From Delphinus delphis (taxonomy: Eukaryota; Chordata; Mammalia; Artiodactyla; Delphinidae): a DNA stretch of 64,000 bases. Made by a program: the position numbers and the translations under genes. Within the stretch, counting starts at the first letter, position 1, and the number at the start of each line of letters is the position of its first letter. The notes under the pieces were generated by a model, which was not told the origin of the DNA, ran no database searches, and saw only the letters and a list, made by a program, of their open reading frames with translations. Positions 10,419-21,105 of this stretch are shown here, in pieces. The stretch is from assembly GCF_949987515.2 (NCBI RefSeq), contig NW_027192651.1, positions 930,001 through 994,000 of the forward strand, given 5' to 3'.

Positions 10419-11995
10419 TTGGCCAAAAAGGGCGTATGCGTTTTTTCCTGAATATATTCAGGAAAAAACGCATACGCCCTTTTTGGCCAACCAAGCAAGC
10501 TTGAAAAGGAAATCTGCACTACAATGAAGTCTCACTTCCCCCCGGTCAAAAGGGCCATCTGAAAAAAGTGTAAAATCCAGAAAGGCAACAGGCCATTGAG
10601 AACTGGGAGCCTTGTTATGCTGATGGGCGGGATGTAAATTGCCAACAGACACTAAGGAGAAGTGTATGGTGTTTCCTGAAACATCTAAAAAACAAAGCAA
10701 CAGAGCCTAGGGCACTTCCACTTATGGTCCTATAGCTTAGGGAAATTAAAATCAAAAAGACACAGCCACCCCAAAGTTTGGAACGGCTCTGTTTACAAGA
10801 ACCTCTTTACAGTACAAGTTCAACATCGCAGAAAGTGAAAAATGGATAAAGAAGTTGTGGTATTTACTTACAAAGCAATATCACTCAGCAATGAAATCTG
10901 TGTCATCAGGCACTTAGCAGCACAATGAGTGGATTCAGGTATGATGATTCTAACTGAAATAAGTCACACAGAAAAAGAAACATCATAAGATATCAGTAAT
11001 ACACGGAATGTAAACTTGGCTACACAGGAACTGAATTACAGAACAGAACAGGGTCTCAAATTTAGAAAACCAACTTATGCTTGCTTAAGGGGAAAGGTGA
11101 GTTGGGGTGCTGCATAAAACCAGAGATTGAAATGAGCACAGATAAAGTTCCTTAAGCCAAATATGGAATAGACAAGAGCTACTCCTTGCTCAACGAAATG
11201 GACTCAACACCCCATATTAAACGCCTAAGAATGTACCTGACTAGTAAGTATCTTAAAACCTATGGATTGCTATGTCTCCGAAAGAGAATCAAGAATGTGT
11301 ACAGGGGCATAAACGCAGCAGTGATAGGATTGGAGAGGTTCGGTGAGCAAATGAAGACCCTTTGAAGTCATATTGCATGGTACCCATTCCACGGGTTTCA
11401 ACTACCCATGTTTTAGGTATTCTTCCTTCAGCTAAAACATGCATGTGGAACCCAGAGTATGATCAACCATGTGAATGGGAGACGTGTTCAAATATGTCTC
11501 AGTTTTCCTCCCCTGGTACTCGGGTGCAACATTCCAGACGCTTTACTAACACTCTGCCCACTTGGAAAGTCAGCGCCTTTAACCTCCTGTTTGGCCCAGT
11601 TTGCAATTTCTGCGGAAGATGAACAGGAATAGCGAGAACCAATGAGAGGCTAGCTGGAGGTGTCTGGACGGGCAAATTTAACTCTCATTTCCCACCAGGA
11701 AGAGGAATTAACCAAAGGCTCAGCATGCCGGGCCGGAAACAGATTAGGGCCTGAAGCCATCCTGCGGTGTTGCGGCCAGGTCACAAGAAAGCGAGTTGAA
11801 GAAAGGAGCTCAGGGGCACTGCAATTGACAAACCAGCAGAGTTATAAATGACAGCTATCGTCCAAAAATAGACTGAAGTAAGGCTGCCAAGAGGACTTGA
11901 AAGCGGGGCAGAATTGCAGGAAACCGATTTCAGGAGGTAGACTGGAATTGCATTGAAAGCATAGGAAAAGAGGCAGAACGTCCACAATGATGCAC
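10419..11995 (+). repeat. Monomer A7 (1,577 bp)
   Basis: Perfect hairpin. Class II, type x. It has the GGCAACAGGCCATTGAG variant at about 10,583. Its non-L1 half is nearly identical to that of A6, which points to a recent unit duplication. It also has a private CTGCAATTGACAAACCAGC near 11,819. Confidence 0.94.
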
Positions 11996-13573
11996 TTGGC
12001 CAAAAAGGGCGTATGCGTTTTTTCCTGAATATATTCAGGAAAAAACGCATACGCCCTTTTTGGCCAACCAAGCAAGCTTGCAAAGGAAATCTGCACTACA
12101 ATGAAGTCTCACTTCCCCCCGGTCAAAAGGGCCATCTGAAAAAAGTGTAAAATCCAGAAAGGCAGGACAGGCCATGGAGAACTGGGAGCCTTGTTATGCT
12201 GATGGGCGGGATGTAAATTGCCAACAACCACTCCGGAGAAGTGTATGGTGTTTCCTGAAACATCTAAAAAACAAAGCAACAGAACCTAGGGCACTTCCAC
12301 TTATGGTCCTATAGCTTAGGGAAATTAAAATCAAAAAGACACAGCCACCCCAAAGTTTGGAACGGCTCTGTTTACAAGAACCTCGTTTACAGTACAAGTT
12401 CAACATCGCAGAAAGTGAAAAATGGATAAAGAAGTTGTGGTATTTACTTACAAAGCAATATCACTCAGCAATGAAATCTGTGTCATCAGGCCCTTAGCAG
12501 CACAATGAGTGGATTCAGGTATGATGATTCTAACTGAAATAAGTCACACAGAAAAAGAAACATCATAAGATATCAGTAATACACGGAATGTAAACTTGGC
12601 TACACAGGAACTGAATTACAGAACAGAACAGGGTCTCAAATTTAGAAAACCAACTTATGCTTGCTTAAGGGTAAAGGTGAGTTGGGGTGCTGCATAAAAC
12701 CAGAGATTGAAATGAGCACAGATAAAGTTCCTTAAGCCAAATATGGAATAGACAAGAGCTACTCCTTGCTCAACGAAATGGACTCAACACCCCATATTAA
12801 ACGCCTAAGAATGTACCTGACTAGTAAATATCTTAAAACCTATGGATTGCTATGTCTCCGAAAGAGAATCAAGCATGTGTACAGCAGCATAAACGCAGCA
12901 GTGATAGGATTGGAGAGGTTCGTGAGCAAATGAAGACCCTTTGAAGTCATATTGCATGGTACCCATTCCACGGGTTTCAACTACCCAGGTTTAAGGTATT
13001 CTTCCTTCATCTAAAACATGCATGTGGAACCTAGAGTATGATCAACCATGTGATCGGGAGACGTGTTCAAATATGTCTCAGTTTTCGTAGGCTGGTACTC
13101 GGGTGCAACATTCCAGACGCTTTACTAACACTCTCCCCACTTGGAGAGTCAGTCCCTTTAACCTCCTGTTTGGCCCAGTTTGCAATTTCTGTGGAAGATG
13201 AACAGGAATAGCGAGAACCATTGAAAGACTAGCTGGAGGTGTCTGGATGGGCAAATTTAACTCTCATTTCCCACCAGGAAGAGGAATTAACCAAAGGCTC
13301 AGCGTGCCATGCCGGAACCACATTAGGGCCTGAAGACATCCTTCGGTGTTGCGGCCAGCTCACAAGAAAGCGAGTTGAAGAAAGGAGCTCAGGGGCACTG
13401 TAATTCACAAACCGAAGAGTTATAAATGACAGCTATCGTCCAAAAATAGACTGAAGTAAGGCTGCCAAAAGGACTTGAAAGCGGGGCAGAATTGCAGGAA
13501 ACCGATTTCAGGAGGTAGACTGGAATTGCATTTCAAGCATAGGAAAAGAGGCAGAACGTCCACAGTGATGCAC
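11996..13573 (+). repeat. Monomer A8 (1,578 bp)
   Basis: Perfect hairpin. Class II, type x. It carries ACAGCAGCATAAACG (about 12,880) and the short GGTTCGTGAGC. Near 13,217-13,360 it shifts towards the variants of A9 and B16 (ATTGAAAGACTAG, CATCCTTCGG). Confidence 0.93.
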
Positions 13574-15153
13574 TTGGCCAAAAAGGGCGTATGCGTTTTT
13601 TCATGAATATATTCAGGAAAAAACGCATACGCACTTTTTGGCCAACCAAGCAAGCTTGCAAAGGAAATCTGCACTACAATGAAGTCTCACTTCCCCCCGG
13701 TCAAAAGGGCCATCTGAAAAAAGTGTAAAATCCAGAAAGGCATGACAGGCCATGGAGAACTGGGAGCCTTGTTATGCTGATGGGCGGGATGTAAATTGCC
13801 AACAGCCACTCGGGAGAAGTGTATGGTGTTTCCTGAAACATCTAAAAAACAAAGCAACAGAGCCTAGTGCACTTCCACTTATGGTCCTATAGCTTAGGGA
13901 AATTAAAATCAAAAAGACACAGCCACCCCAAAGTTTGGGACGCCTCTGTTTACAAGAACCTCGTTTACCGTACAAGTTCAATATCACAGAAAGTGAAAAA
14001 TGGATAAAGAAGTTGTGGTACTCATGTACAAAGCAATATCACTCAGCAATGAAATCTATGTCACCAGGCCCGTAGCAGCATAATGAGTGGATTCGGGTAT
14101 GGTGATTCTAACTGAAATAAGTCACACAGAAAAAGAAACATCAAAAAATATCACTAATACATGGAATTTAAACTTGGCTACAGAGGAACTGAATTACAAA
14201 GCAGAACAGGGTCTCAAATTTAGAAAACCAACTTATGCTTGCTTAAGTGGAAAGGTGAGTTGGGGTGCTGCATAAAACCAGAGACTGAAATGAGCACAGA
14301 TAAAGTTCCTTAAGCCAAATATGGAATAGACAAGAGCTACTCCTTGCTCAACGAAATGGACTCCACACCCCATATTAAACACCTAAGAATATACCAGACT
14401 AGTAAGTATCTTAAAACCTATGGATTGCTATGTCTCCAAAAGAGAATCAAGCGTGTGTACAAGGGTCATTAACGCAGCAGTGATAGGATTGGAGAGATTC
14501 GGTGAGCAAATGAAGACCCTTTGAAGTCATATTGCATGGTACCCATTCCACGGGTCTTAACTCTCCAGGTTTAAGGTATTCTTCCTTCAGCTAAAACATG
14601 CATGTGGAACCCAAGTATGATCAACCATGTGAACGGGAGACGTGTTCAAATATGTCTCAGTTTTCCTCCCCTGGTACTCGCGTGCAACATTCCAGACTCT
14701 TTACTAACACTCTCCCGACTTGGAGAGTCAGCGCCTTTAACCTCCTGTTTGGCACAGTTTGCAATTTCTGTGGAAGATGAACAGGAATAGCGAGAACCAA
14801 TGAGAGGCTAGCTGGAGGTGTCTGGACGGGCAAATTTAACTCTCATTTCCCACCAGGAAGAGGAAATAACCAAAGGCTCAGTGTGCCGTACCGGAACCAG
14901 ATTAGGGCCTGAAGCCATCCTGCGGTGTTGCGGCCAGCTCAAAAGAAAGCGAGTTGAAGAAAGGAGCTCAGGGGCACTGTAATTCACAAACCTGCAGAGT
15001 TATAAATGACAGCTATCGTCCAAAAATAGACTGAAGTAAGGCTGCCAAGAGGACTTGAAAGCGGGGCAGAATTGCAGGAAACCAATTTCAGGAGGTAGAC
15101 TGGAATTGTATTGAAAGCATAGGAAAAGAGGCAGAACGTCCACAATGATGCAC
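13574..15153 (+). repeat. Monomer A9 (1,580 bp), class III
   Basis: The hairpin has one change in each arm (CATGAAT and GCACTTTT). It is a class III unit (GGTACTCATGTACAAAG about 14,016; TCACCAGGCCCG; ATTCGGGTATGG). The only other class III unit is B16, 35.3 kb away, and both carry CATTTCAAGCATAGG and CCACAGTGATG just before the hairpin. Longest L1-like frame among the homogenised monomers (14,087-14,275). Confidence 0.94.
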
Positions 15154-15944
15154 TTGGCCAAAAAGGGCGTATGCGTTTTTTCCTGAATATATTCAGGGAA
15201 AAACGCATACGCCCTTTTTGGCCAACCAAGCAAGCTTGCAAAGGAAATCTGCACTACAATGAAGTCTCACTTCCCCCCGGTCAAAAGGGCCATCTGAAAA
15301 AAGTGTAAAATCCAGAAAGGCAACAGGCCATTGAGAACTGGGAGCCTTGTTATGCTGATGGGCGGGAGGTAAATTGCCAACAGACACTCGGGTGAAGTGT
15401 ATGGTGTTTCCTGAAACATCTAAAAAACAAAGCAACAGAGCCTAGGGCACTTCCACTTATGGTCCTATAGCTTAGGGAAATTAAAATCAAAAAGACACAG
15501 CAACCCCAAAATTTGGGACGGCTCTTTTTACAGGAATCTCTTCTACGGCACAAGTTAAATATCCCAGAGAGCAAATAATGGATAAAGAATTTGCGGTACT
15601 TCTGTACAACAGAATACCACTCAGCAATGAAATCTATGTCACCAGGCCCGTACCAGCATAATGAGTGGATTGAGGCACGATGATTCTAAGTGAAATAAGT
15701 CACACAGAAAAAGAAACATCATAAGGTATCACTAATACACGGAATGTGAACTTGGCTACACATGAAGTGAATTACAAAACAGAACAGGGTCTCAAGTTTA
15801 GAAAACCAACTTATGCCTGCTTAAGGGGGAAGGTGAGTTGGGGTGCTGCATAAAAGCAGAGTTTGAAATTAGCACAGATACCGTTCCATAAGCCAAATAT
15901 GTAATAGACAAGAGCTACCCCTTGCTCAACGAAATGGATTCAAC
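15154..15944 (+). repeat. Partial edge monomer A10
   Basis: Hairpin with one right-arm change (CAGGGAAAAAC). The first 350 bp are homogenised type. From about 15,500 it drifts to ancestral states (GTTAAATATCCCAGAG; GAGTTTGAAATTAGCACAG with ATACCGTTCC near 15,858-15,886) that match relic monomer D2 at about 24,148-24,176. It ends abruptly at the L1 junction, after ATGGATTCAACA. Confidence 0.92.
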
Positions 15945-16680
15945 AATGAGGTATCACCTCACACCTGGTAGAATAGGCATCATTGAAAATCTACAAACAA
16001 AAAATGCTGGAAAGGGTGTGGAGAAAAGGAACCCTCTTCCACTATTGTTGGGAATATAAATTGATACAGTCATTATGGAGAACAATATGGAATTTCTTAA
16101 GAAACTAACAATAGAATTACCATATGATACAGCAATCCCAGTACTGGACATATACCCAGACAAAACCATAAATCAAAAAGAGTCATTCACCGCAATGTTC
16201 ATTGCATCACTATTTACAATATCGAGGTAATGGAAGCAACCTAAATGCCCACAGACAGACGAATGCATAAAGCTGTGGTACATATATAAAATGGAATATT
16301 ACTCAGCCATGAAAAGGAATGAAATTGGGTCATTTGTAGAGACGTCGATGGATCTAGAGACTGTCATACAGAGTGAAGTAAGTCAGAAAGAGAAAAACAA
16401 ATCTTGTATATTCATGCATATATGTGGAACCTAGAAAAACTGTACAGATTAACCATTTTGCAAGGCATAAACAGAGCAACAGATGTAGACAACAAACGTA
16501 TGGACAACAAGGGGGGAAAGCTGTTGGGGGGGTGGTGGTGGGAGGAGTTGAGAGACTGGGATTGGCATGTATACATTTATATGTATAAAATAGATAACCA
16601 ATAAGAACCTGCTGTATAAAAATATAAAATAAAATTCAAAATTAAAAAGAAATAAAATTTAAAAAATAAAACAGAAAAAA
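15945..16680 (+). mobile_element. 5'-truncated L1 3' end (LINE-1)
   Basis: Starts at ATGAGGTATCACCTCACACC and reads through the ORF2 C-terminal region and 3'UTR into an A-rich tail (about 16,615-16,680). Visible L1 signatures are MEYYSAMKRNEIGSF (16,291-16,335) and, in the same frame, SEVSQKEKNK (from 16,372). Upstream the frame contains stops and the cysteine-rich region is degraded, so it is a dead fragment. It lies in the same orientation as the L1 core of the satellite and begins at nearly the same ORF2 position, but it is a different, less diverged copy. It marks the right end of array A. I could not define target-site duplications. Confidence 0.9.
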
Positions 16681-18123
16681 CAATTATTCCCTGCACATAC
16701 ATGTATTTATATGAATAAATTATTTCCATGCTTATATCTGTAAATACAAAAAAGAGGAATAAAATCTACCTTGAACCAAAAACGAAAAAGAGAAAAAAAA
16801 CACAGAACCCACCAGTTACACAGAGGAAAACCGTATCAGGGCCCTTGCTCCAGTTGTAAACAATTCTGAAGTTGGTCAGTGGTGGGGAATCGTCTCCCAT
16901 TCAGCCAGCAGCCCCCACGCAACAAGCGTCCTCATTGCAAAGCTGGGGCACCGTGCCGAGGCATCTGTGAGTAAACGTGAGCTGAGCCCCAGGCCAGTTG
17001 CTGCTGAACTATTCCCACCCGTCCCAGGTAAAACACCTGAATATATACAAGGACTTGAAAGCCTAGAGGAAGGGCCATAGAGCCACACGAGTGACAGCAT
17101 GCCGGCCGACTTGGTGCCTGCAGGCCAGCCAGGATGGTCCTGGCCCTGGGTGCTCTTCTGGAAGATTTCCATTTCCCTGCCTGAGATACCCGTCCTGTCC
17201 CTGCCCCCACTGCTTTTTTCCTTCCTCACCTCTGCCCAGGGAGAAATTCCAGCAGCAGGTATGGGTGACACATCCTCTTCTTTAGCAGGTGGCAGCCTGG
17301 CAACTGCTGCAGAAAGTCCAGCAGAGCCCCACTCACACTGGGCCACCCACAAAGCCGTGGCCTCTCACTCCCTCCCACCAGCCCAGCCCCGAGACTGCTG
17401 ACAGGGCAGAGAAAATGGCGTCAGGCACGGCTGCAGGGGCTCTTGCTGCCTGGAGTGGTATTTATATTGATCTCAACCCAGGCACACCTGGGGAGGGCTG
17501 GCCGGCACGGTAAGGCTGCCCAGGTCAGCCAATCATCACCCCTCAGGGGCTCACAGTTGCAGAAAATGGAACTTGCTGAACCGGCCAGGTCCAAGGAACA
17601 GGTGTGGGCTCCTGAGAGTCAGGATAGACAAGGGGCTGCAGCTTTGGCTTGTTTTCTAATCATTTTATCTGGCCCATGAGTGGGAGACAACTTCAAGAAA
17701 ACCCTCTCCTAATGAGAGGAACCCAGGAGTCAGGCAGAGGAGGGGTGGGTGGTGGTTGGAGACAGAGGCCTGGTGCCCCGGGTGCAGTGGAAGTCTCTGG
17801 AAGACCAGGTGGAGGGAGGCCTCACGGAGTGATGCCCAGGGTCACAGACCTGTCGCAGCTGCTGTTTGTTAGTTCAAGTCCTGCTCTGAGGTGCTCTGTG
17901 TCAGCTCTGAGCGACAGGTGAGCTGGGGGTGCTCTGCAATGAGGGCTATGTGCACAGTTCCTGTGTGCCCAGCCCTGCCACGGTACCTGCAAGGGTAGCT
18001 CTGTATCCTGGGAGGGGCCTGACCGCGAGAGCCCCGTGGGCTGGGGTGGGGGTGGGGTACCTGCCCAGGTGAGCTCCATATTCTGGGATTGGTCTGACCA
18101 CGAGAGCCCCATGGGCTGCTGGG
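16681..18123. other. Unrecognised AT-rich then GC-rich non-satellite sequence
   Basis: Positions 16,681-16,850 are AT-rich. Positions 16,850-18,123 are clearly GC-richer than anything else in the window. Several overlapping open frames occur on both strands (longest 158 codons, minus strand, 16,876-17,352), but none shows a domain I recognise. The open frames are what GC-rich DNA gives by chance. It could be unique flanking DNA or degraded ERV leader/gag, since pol follows directly. I assign no gene. Confidence 0.5.
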
Positions 18124-18130
18124 GACCTGG
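17982..18130. repeat. Two-copy 74-bp direct repeat
   Basis: Copy 1 (17,982-18,055) and copy 2 (18,056-18,130) share GGTACCTGC at the start, TTCTGGGA/ATCCTGGGA, then GGYCTGACCRCGAGAGCCCC and RTGGGCTG. Copies differ at roughly a fifth of positions by eye. The duplication lies immediately before the retroviral pol homology. Confidence 0.75.
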
Positions 18131-19130
18131 TAAAGGATGTCAGGACAGTCAGTGAAGCCACCGAGGATATACCTCCAGTTGCTCCTAATTCCTACACCCT
18201 GCTGGTCATTCTACCAACCACCAGGACATGGTATTCTGTATTAGTCTTCAATGATGTCTTCTTTTGTATTCCATTAGTCCCAGAGTCACAAGAAATTTTG
18301 GCTTGTGAGTGGCAGGACTCAACATACAACTAAAACAATACTTCCGGGCCGTCTGGCCCCAAGGGTGCAAAAATTCCCACACCATCTTTGGGGAAAGCTT
18401 AGCTAAAGACCTAAAAGTTCTACCTCTGGAAAAGGAAACCCTCCTTCAATATGCAGACGACATTCTGATCACCAGCCCTACTAAGGAGGCCTCTGAACTA
18501 CCAAGCCAATAAAGGATAGAAGTTGTCCAAGAAAAAGCTCAAATATCACAGACTGCGGTGACCTGCCTGGGCTTCATTCTCACAGAAGGTCAGAGAAGCC
18601 CATCCCAGGAAAGGGAAGAAACCATTTTCAGCCTTACCCCTTTCTAAAACTAGAAGACAGCTTAGGGGTTCCTGGGGAGGCCAGGGTTTGCTGCTTCTGG
18701 ATCCCTAACTACAGTCTACTAGCTGGGCCTCTATATGAAACACTGAAAGGAAAAGATGATGATCCTTTTGAATAGAATCCAGAAGTGGCCTTTCAAGAAT
18801 GGAAAGAGCAGTCAATTCAGACCCTTGCCCTGGAACTCCCTAATTTAGCTAAACTCTTTGACCTTTACATTCCCAGTGAAAGGTGAATCGCCATTGGAGA
18901 ATTAGTGCAAAAACTGGGACCACTTGAAATGGAACAATGCAAGAATGCCATCCAGGTAGGATAAACTACGGTCACTAAGGGGCTTGGCCCACTGCCACAT
19001 CTGGCCAAGATACTGGCGGTATCTAAAAACCTGGAAATCAGCAGCCCAAAAGGCCACCTCCCTCCTAAGGGAAAAGGACCCCACGTGGTGATCCTAACCA
19101 CCAACCATGCCCTGAAGTTGCAGGGTTCGC
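18124..19130 (+). pseudogene. Endogenous gammaretrovirus-like pol remnant
   Basis: Reverse transcriptase homology begins near 18,124. One frame holds a fingers/palm segment with YTLLVILP and then VLVFNDVFFCIPL (about 18,190-18,270). After a frameshift, another frame (18,309-18,512) holds WPQGCKNS and LLQYADDILI, the equivalents of the PQG motif and the YxDD catalytic box. A third stretch has CLGFILTEG (about 18,570), followed by a thumb/connection-like part with an in-frame stop. LVQKLGP (about 18,900-18,925) marks the approach to RNase H. The frame is broken by frameshifts and several stops, so it is non-functional. Type C/gamma (ERV1) affinity is inferred from motif order and spacing. Confidence 0.85.
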
Positions 19131-19379
19131 TCCGTGGGCACACCGACCTCGAGTGAGGAAGCCCTCCAACTCCAACATCCAGAGAGATAACCGGGGGCAA
19201 CAGGGCACCATGACGACTCGTGTGAACATCACTTGACCTGGAGTTTCTCTCATAAAACAACAAGAGTGTGTCCCAAAAGAGTAGACTACTGCTTGCAGGA
19301 CTTACTGCACCCAGAGGGGAGCTAATAATCTTGGCGGGGGAACAGTATACCACACTGTCACCATAGAAAAGCCTACAGA

Positions 19380-19640
19380 CACCGTGATGATGGTGGCCAA
19401 TAAGACCGGCTGGACTCCTGTTTACTTCAAAAGGCTGTTGACTCAGTAGCCATCATGGTCCTTGATCACCACTGACCCTGGACTGTCTGGGAGTTGAGCG
19501 GGCAGGGCTCTGACACCTGGTGCTGTTTGTACGTTAATTCAGGGGCCTAATTGAAGAAAGCGCAGACTACTGGTCAGAGCATCTAGGCTGGCAGAGACGG
19601 TCAGCCTAAGGTGGCCGAACAAATGTGGGGCGGGGTGAAA
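19380..19640 (+). pseudogene. ERV env transmembrane-subunit remnant
   Basis: A short stretch around 19,480-19,550 reads TWCCLYVNSG, recalling the CC motif region of gammaretroviral transmembrane envelope proteins. An upstream VDS/AIMVL-like piece is out of frame with it. Surface-subunit and integrase sequence between pol and this point is missing or unrecognisable, so an internal deletion of the provirus is likely. Non-coding. Confidence 0.55.
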
Positions 19641-19899
19641 CCGGCCCCCACAGCGTCTCTGCACATCTCTTTCCTGGACCCTTAAAGGTCATTAGAATCT
19701 ATAACACTTCCAATGCTGGTGCTCAGGTGGACGAGCAGGGAGGCAGGGGTCCTGGGGACAATCAACGTCACCGGGAGGCTGCTGGGGAGAAGCTCTGACC
19801 CTCGCCCCAGGGTATGAGGGCTCCCAACTCAGCACTCAGCAGTTACAGAAGAAGGGTCTGCACCCTCAGCACTCCAAGAATGAGGAACGGGACAAAAGG

Positions 19900-20365
19900 C
19901 AGAGGAGGGGTTTGTCCCCAGCAAAGCCCATTAAAAATCCCTGGGAGATAAAAATAGAATCTGGGCAATAAAGTCAAGTCTAACCTTTTTTATCCTTTGT
20001 GCTTTGTCTAATTTCACGTGCTCCTAGGGTCCCGCATGCAGAGGTTCCACACCCGGCACTTCAGACCAGATTTCCTAGTGCAGAATGGCTGGGTCGACAC
20101 CTCAGCTCCTGGGGCCCAGTGCAGACTCCACAATATAGAGCCTGAGCTACAGCCAACCCGGCCCTCGAGAGCTCCACCGCCTCCCTCCCTCCCACTGACT
20201 CTGACAGGATCTCTACACAGCAGCCCAGCCCACAGCCCACGGGGTAGTGCATGCTCTCACCTCTCCATTCTCTGATCAAAATATAAAGTTTCCTTTGCTT
20301 GTGAACCAAACTCAGTCTCGATCTGTTGGCCCCAATGACACTGGGCAGGGGGACACTTGTTGGGG
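19900..20365 (+). mobile_element. Possible 3' LTR of the ERV remnant
   Basis: It follows the env remnant. A purine-rich run lies near 19,892-19,908 (AAAAGGCAGAGGAGGGG). AATAAAGTC (about 19,969) and ATATAAAGTTTCC (about 20,281) resemble LTR polyadenylation/R-region sequence. GGGGGACACTTGTTGGGGTCC near 20,350 resembles an ERV1 LTR end. Boundaries are estimates and I found no matching 5' LTR. Confidence 0.4.
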
Positions 20366-20712
20366 TCCACTCTGGAGGATCAGTAACAGAAATTGAGACT
20401 ATTGTAACCTCAATGAACAGATGTGTGAGCCAAACTGTAGTTAACATAGAACAGTGTATAAGGCTCGGGTAAAATAAGATGTTTTTAACACTTCCATTTG
20501 ATATTTCCATCACTTTTTATAAGCAAGTTCAGTGAAAAGGTTTGTCTTATTTGTCAGGTCAATATTAGAGAAACGAAGTGATTTCTTTCCAAGGATGTAC
20601 AGCTAATAATCTTGGTTAAACCTTCAATCTTGTTTTAAATGCTTTTCCATTGAAAATGATACCTCTCTTTCAGCTCCCCCATTTCTGAGAAGTATAAAAT
20701 CTTATAATTTAT
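20366..20712. other. AT-rich unassigned spacer
   Basis: No reading frame, repeat family or satellite similarity that I can recognise. Confidence 0.5.
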
Positions 20713-20895
20713 TATTACCAAAGGGGAAAGGTGGGAGGAGGGATAAGTTAACAGTTTGGAATGAACACATACACACTGCTATGTATAAAATAGATCATCA
20801 ACAAGGAACTACTGTATAGAACAGGGAACTACACTCAACATTTTGCAATAACCTATAAGGGGAAATAATCTGAAAAAGAATAGATATTTTTATTG
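20713..20895 (+). mobile_element. L1 3'UTR fragment
   Basis: Reads ACCAAAGGGGAAAGGTGGGA, then TGTATAAAATAGATCATCAA, AAGGAACTACTGTATAGAAC, then AATAACCTATAAGGGGAAAT and ATCTGAAAAAGAATAGATAT. This is the conserved cetartiodactyl L1 3'UTR order. It is the same part of L1 that, more decayed, lies inside every satellite monomer (for example AAGTATCTTAAAACC), and it sits just outside the relic array. Confidence 0.85.
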
Positions 20896-21105
20896 ACATC
20901 ATCTATCAATGACAGTTAAAGTGTAGCCTAAGGGAAGCTGGTGGTGAGTGCTTCTGACCCTGAAGACTTCAATCATCTAAAGTTTGGACTCTGCCTACTT
21001 CCCAAGGCCCTTAATGAACATATGTGTAGCCGTAGCTTAAAAACTTCCCCAGTTTGGGTTTCGGGGAGACACTGATTTTGAAAAAGCCCTGGTGTTCTCC
21101 TTACA
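20896..21105 (+). mobile_element. LTR-like fragment abutting relic satellite
   Basis: GGCCCTTAATGAACATATGT, TAGCTTAAAAACTTCCCCAG and GGGGAGACACTGATTTTG resemble U3/R sequence of ERV1-type LTRs as I remember them. No clear LTR ends are visible. It joins the first recognisable satellite sequence near 21,105 (CTTCCTACTGCTAAAACATG). Confidence 0.35.

Larger units (their letters stand above)
1..15944 (+). repeat. Satellite array A, 1.58-kb monomers
   Basis: Head-to-tail tandem array. Monomers are phased here on the start of a 72-bp palindrome (TTGGCCAAAAAGGG...). Successive palindrome starts are 950, 2529, 4106, 5681, 7261, 8839, 10419, 11996, 13574 and 15154, giving periods of 1,575-1,580 bp. 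Monomers differ by a few percent. Linked variants define classes used in the entries below. Class I has GGGACGCCTC, then ACGTACAATGCAG, then AGCATAATG. Class II has GGAACGGCTC, then ACTTACAAAGCAA, then AGCACAATG. Class III has CTCATGTACAAAG. In the non-L1 part, type x reads TTTCAACTACCC, type y reads TCTYAACTCTCC and type z reads TTTCAACTCTCC. Length and L1 content match the common cetacean satellite in its delphinoid form (from memory). Confidence 0.95.

Noticed and set aside
1..15944. CRISPR array or bacterial origin
   Set aside because: The repeat unit is 1.58 kb without short repeats and spacers. L1 and ERV sequences show a mammalian genome.
16876..17401. 158-codon minus-strand frame and overlapping plus-strand frames
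   Set aside because: GC-rich DNA gives long frames on both strands by chance. No domain, and no splice or start evidence.
15945..21105. Island as an assembly join between unrelated arrays
   Set aside because: Both array edges decay towards the same ancestral states and the orientation is kept, which fits a real locus. Raw reads would be needed to exclude a join completely.
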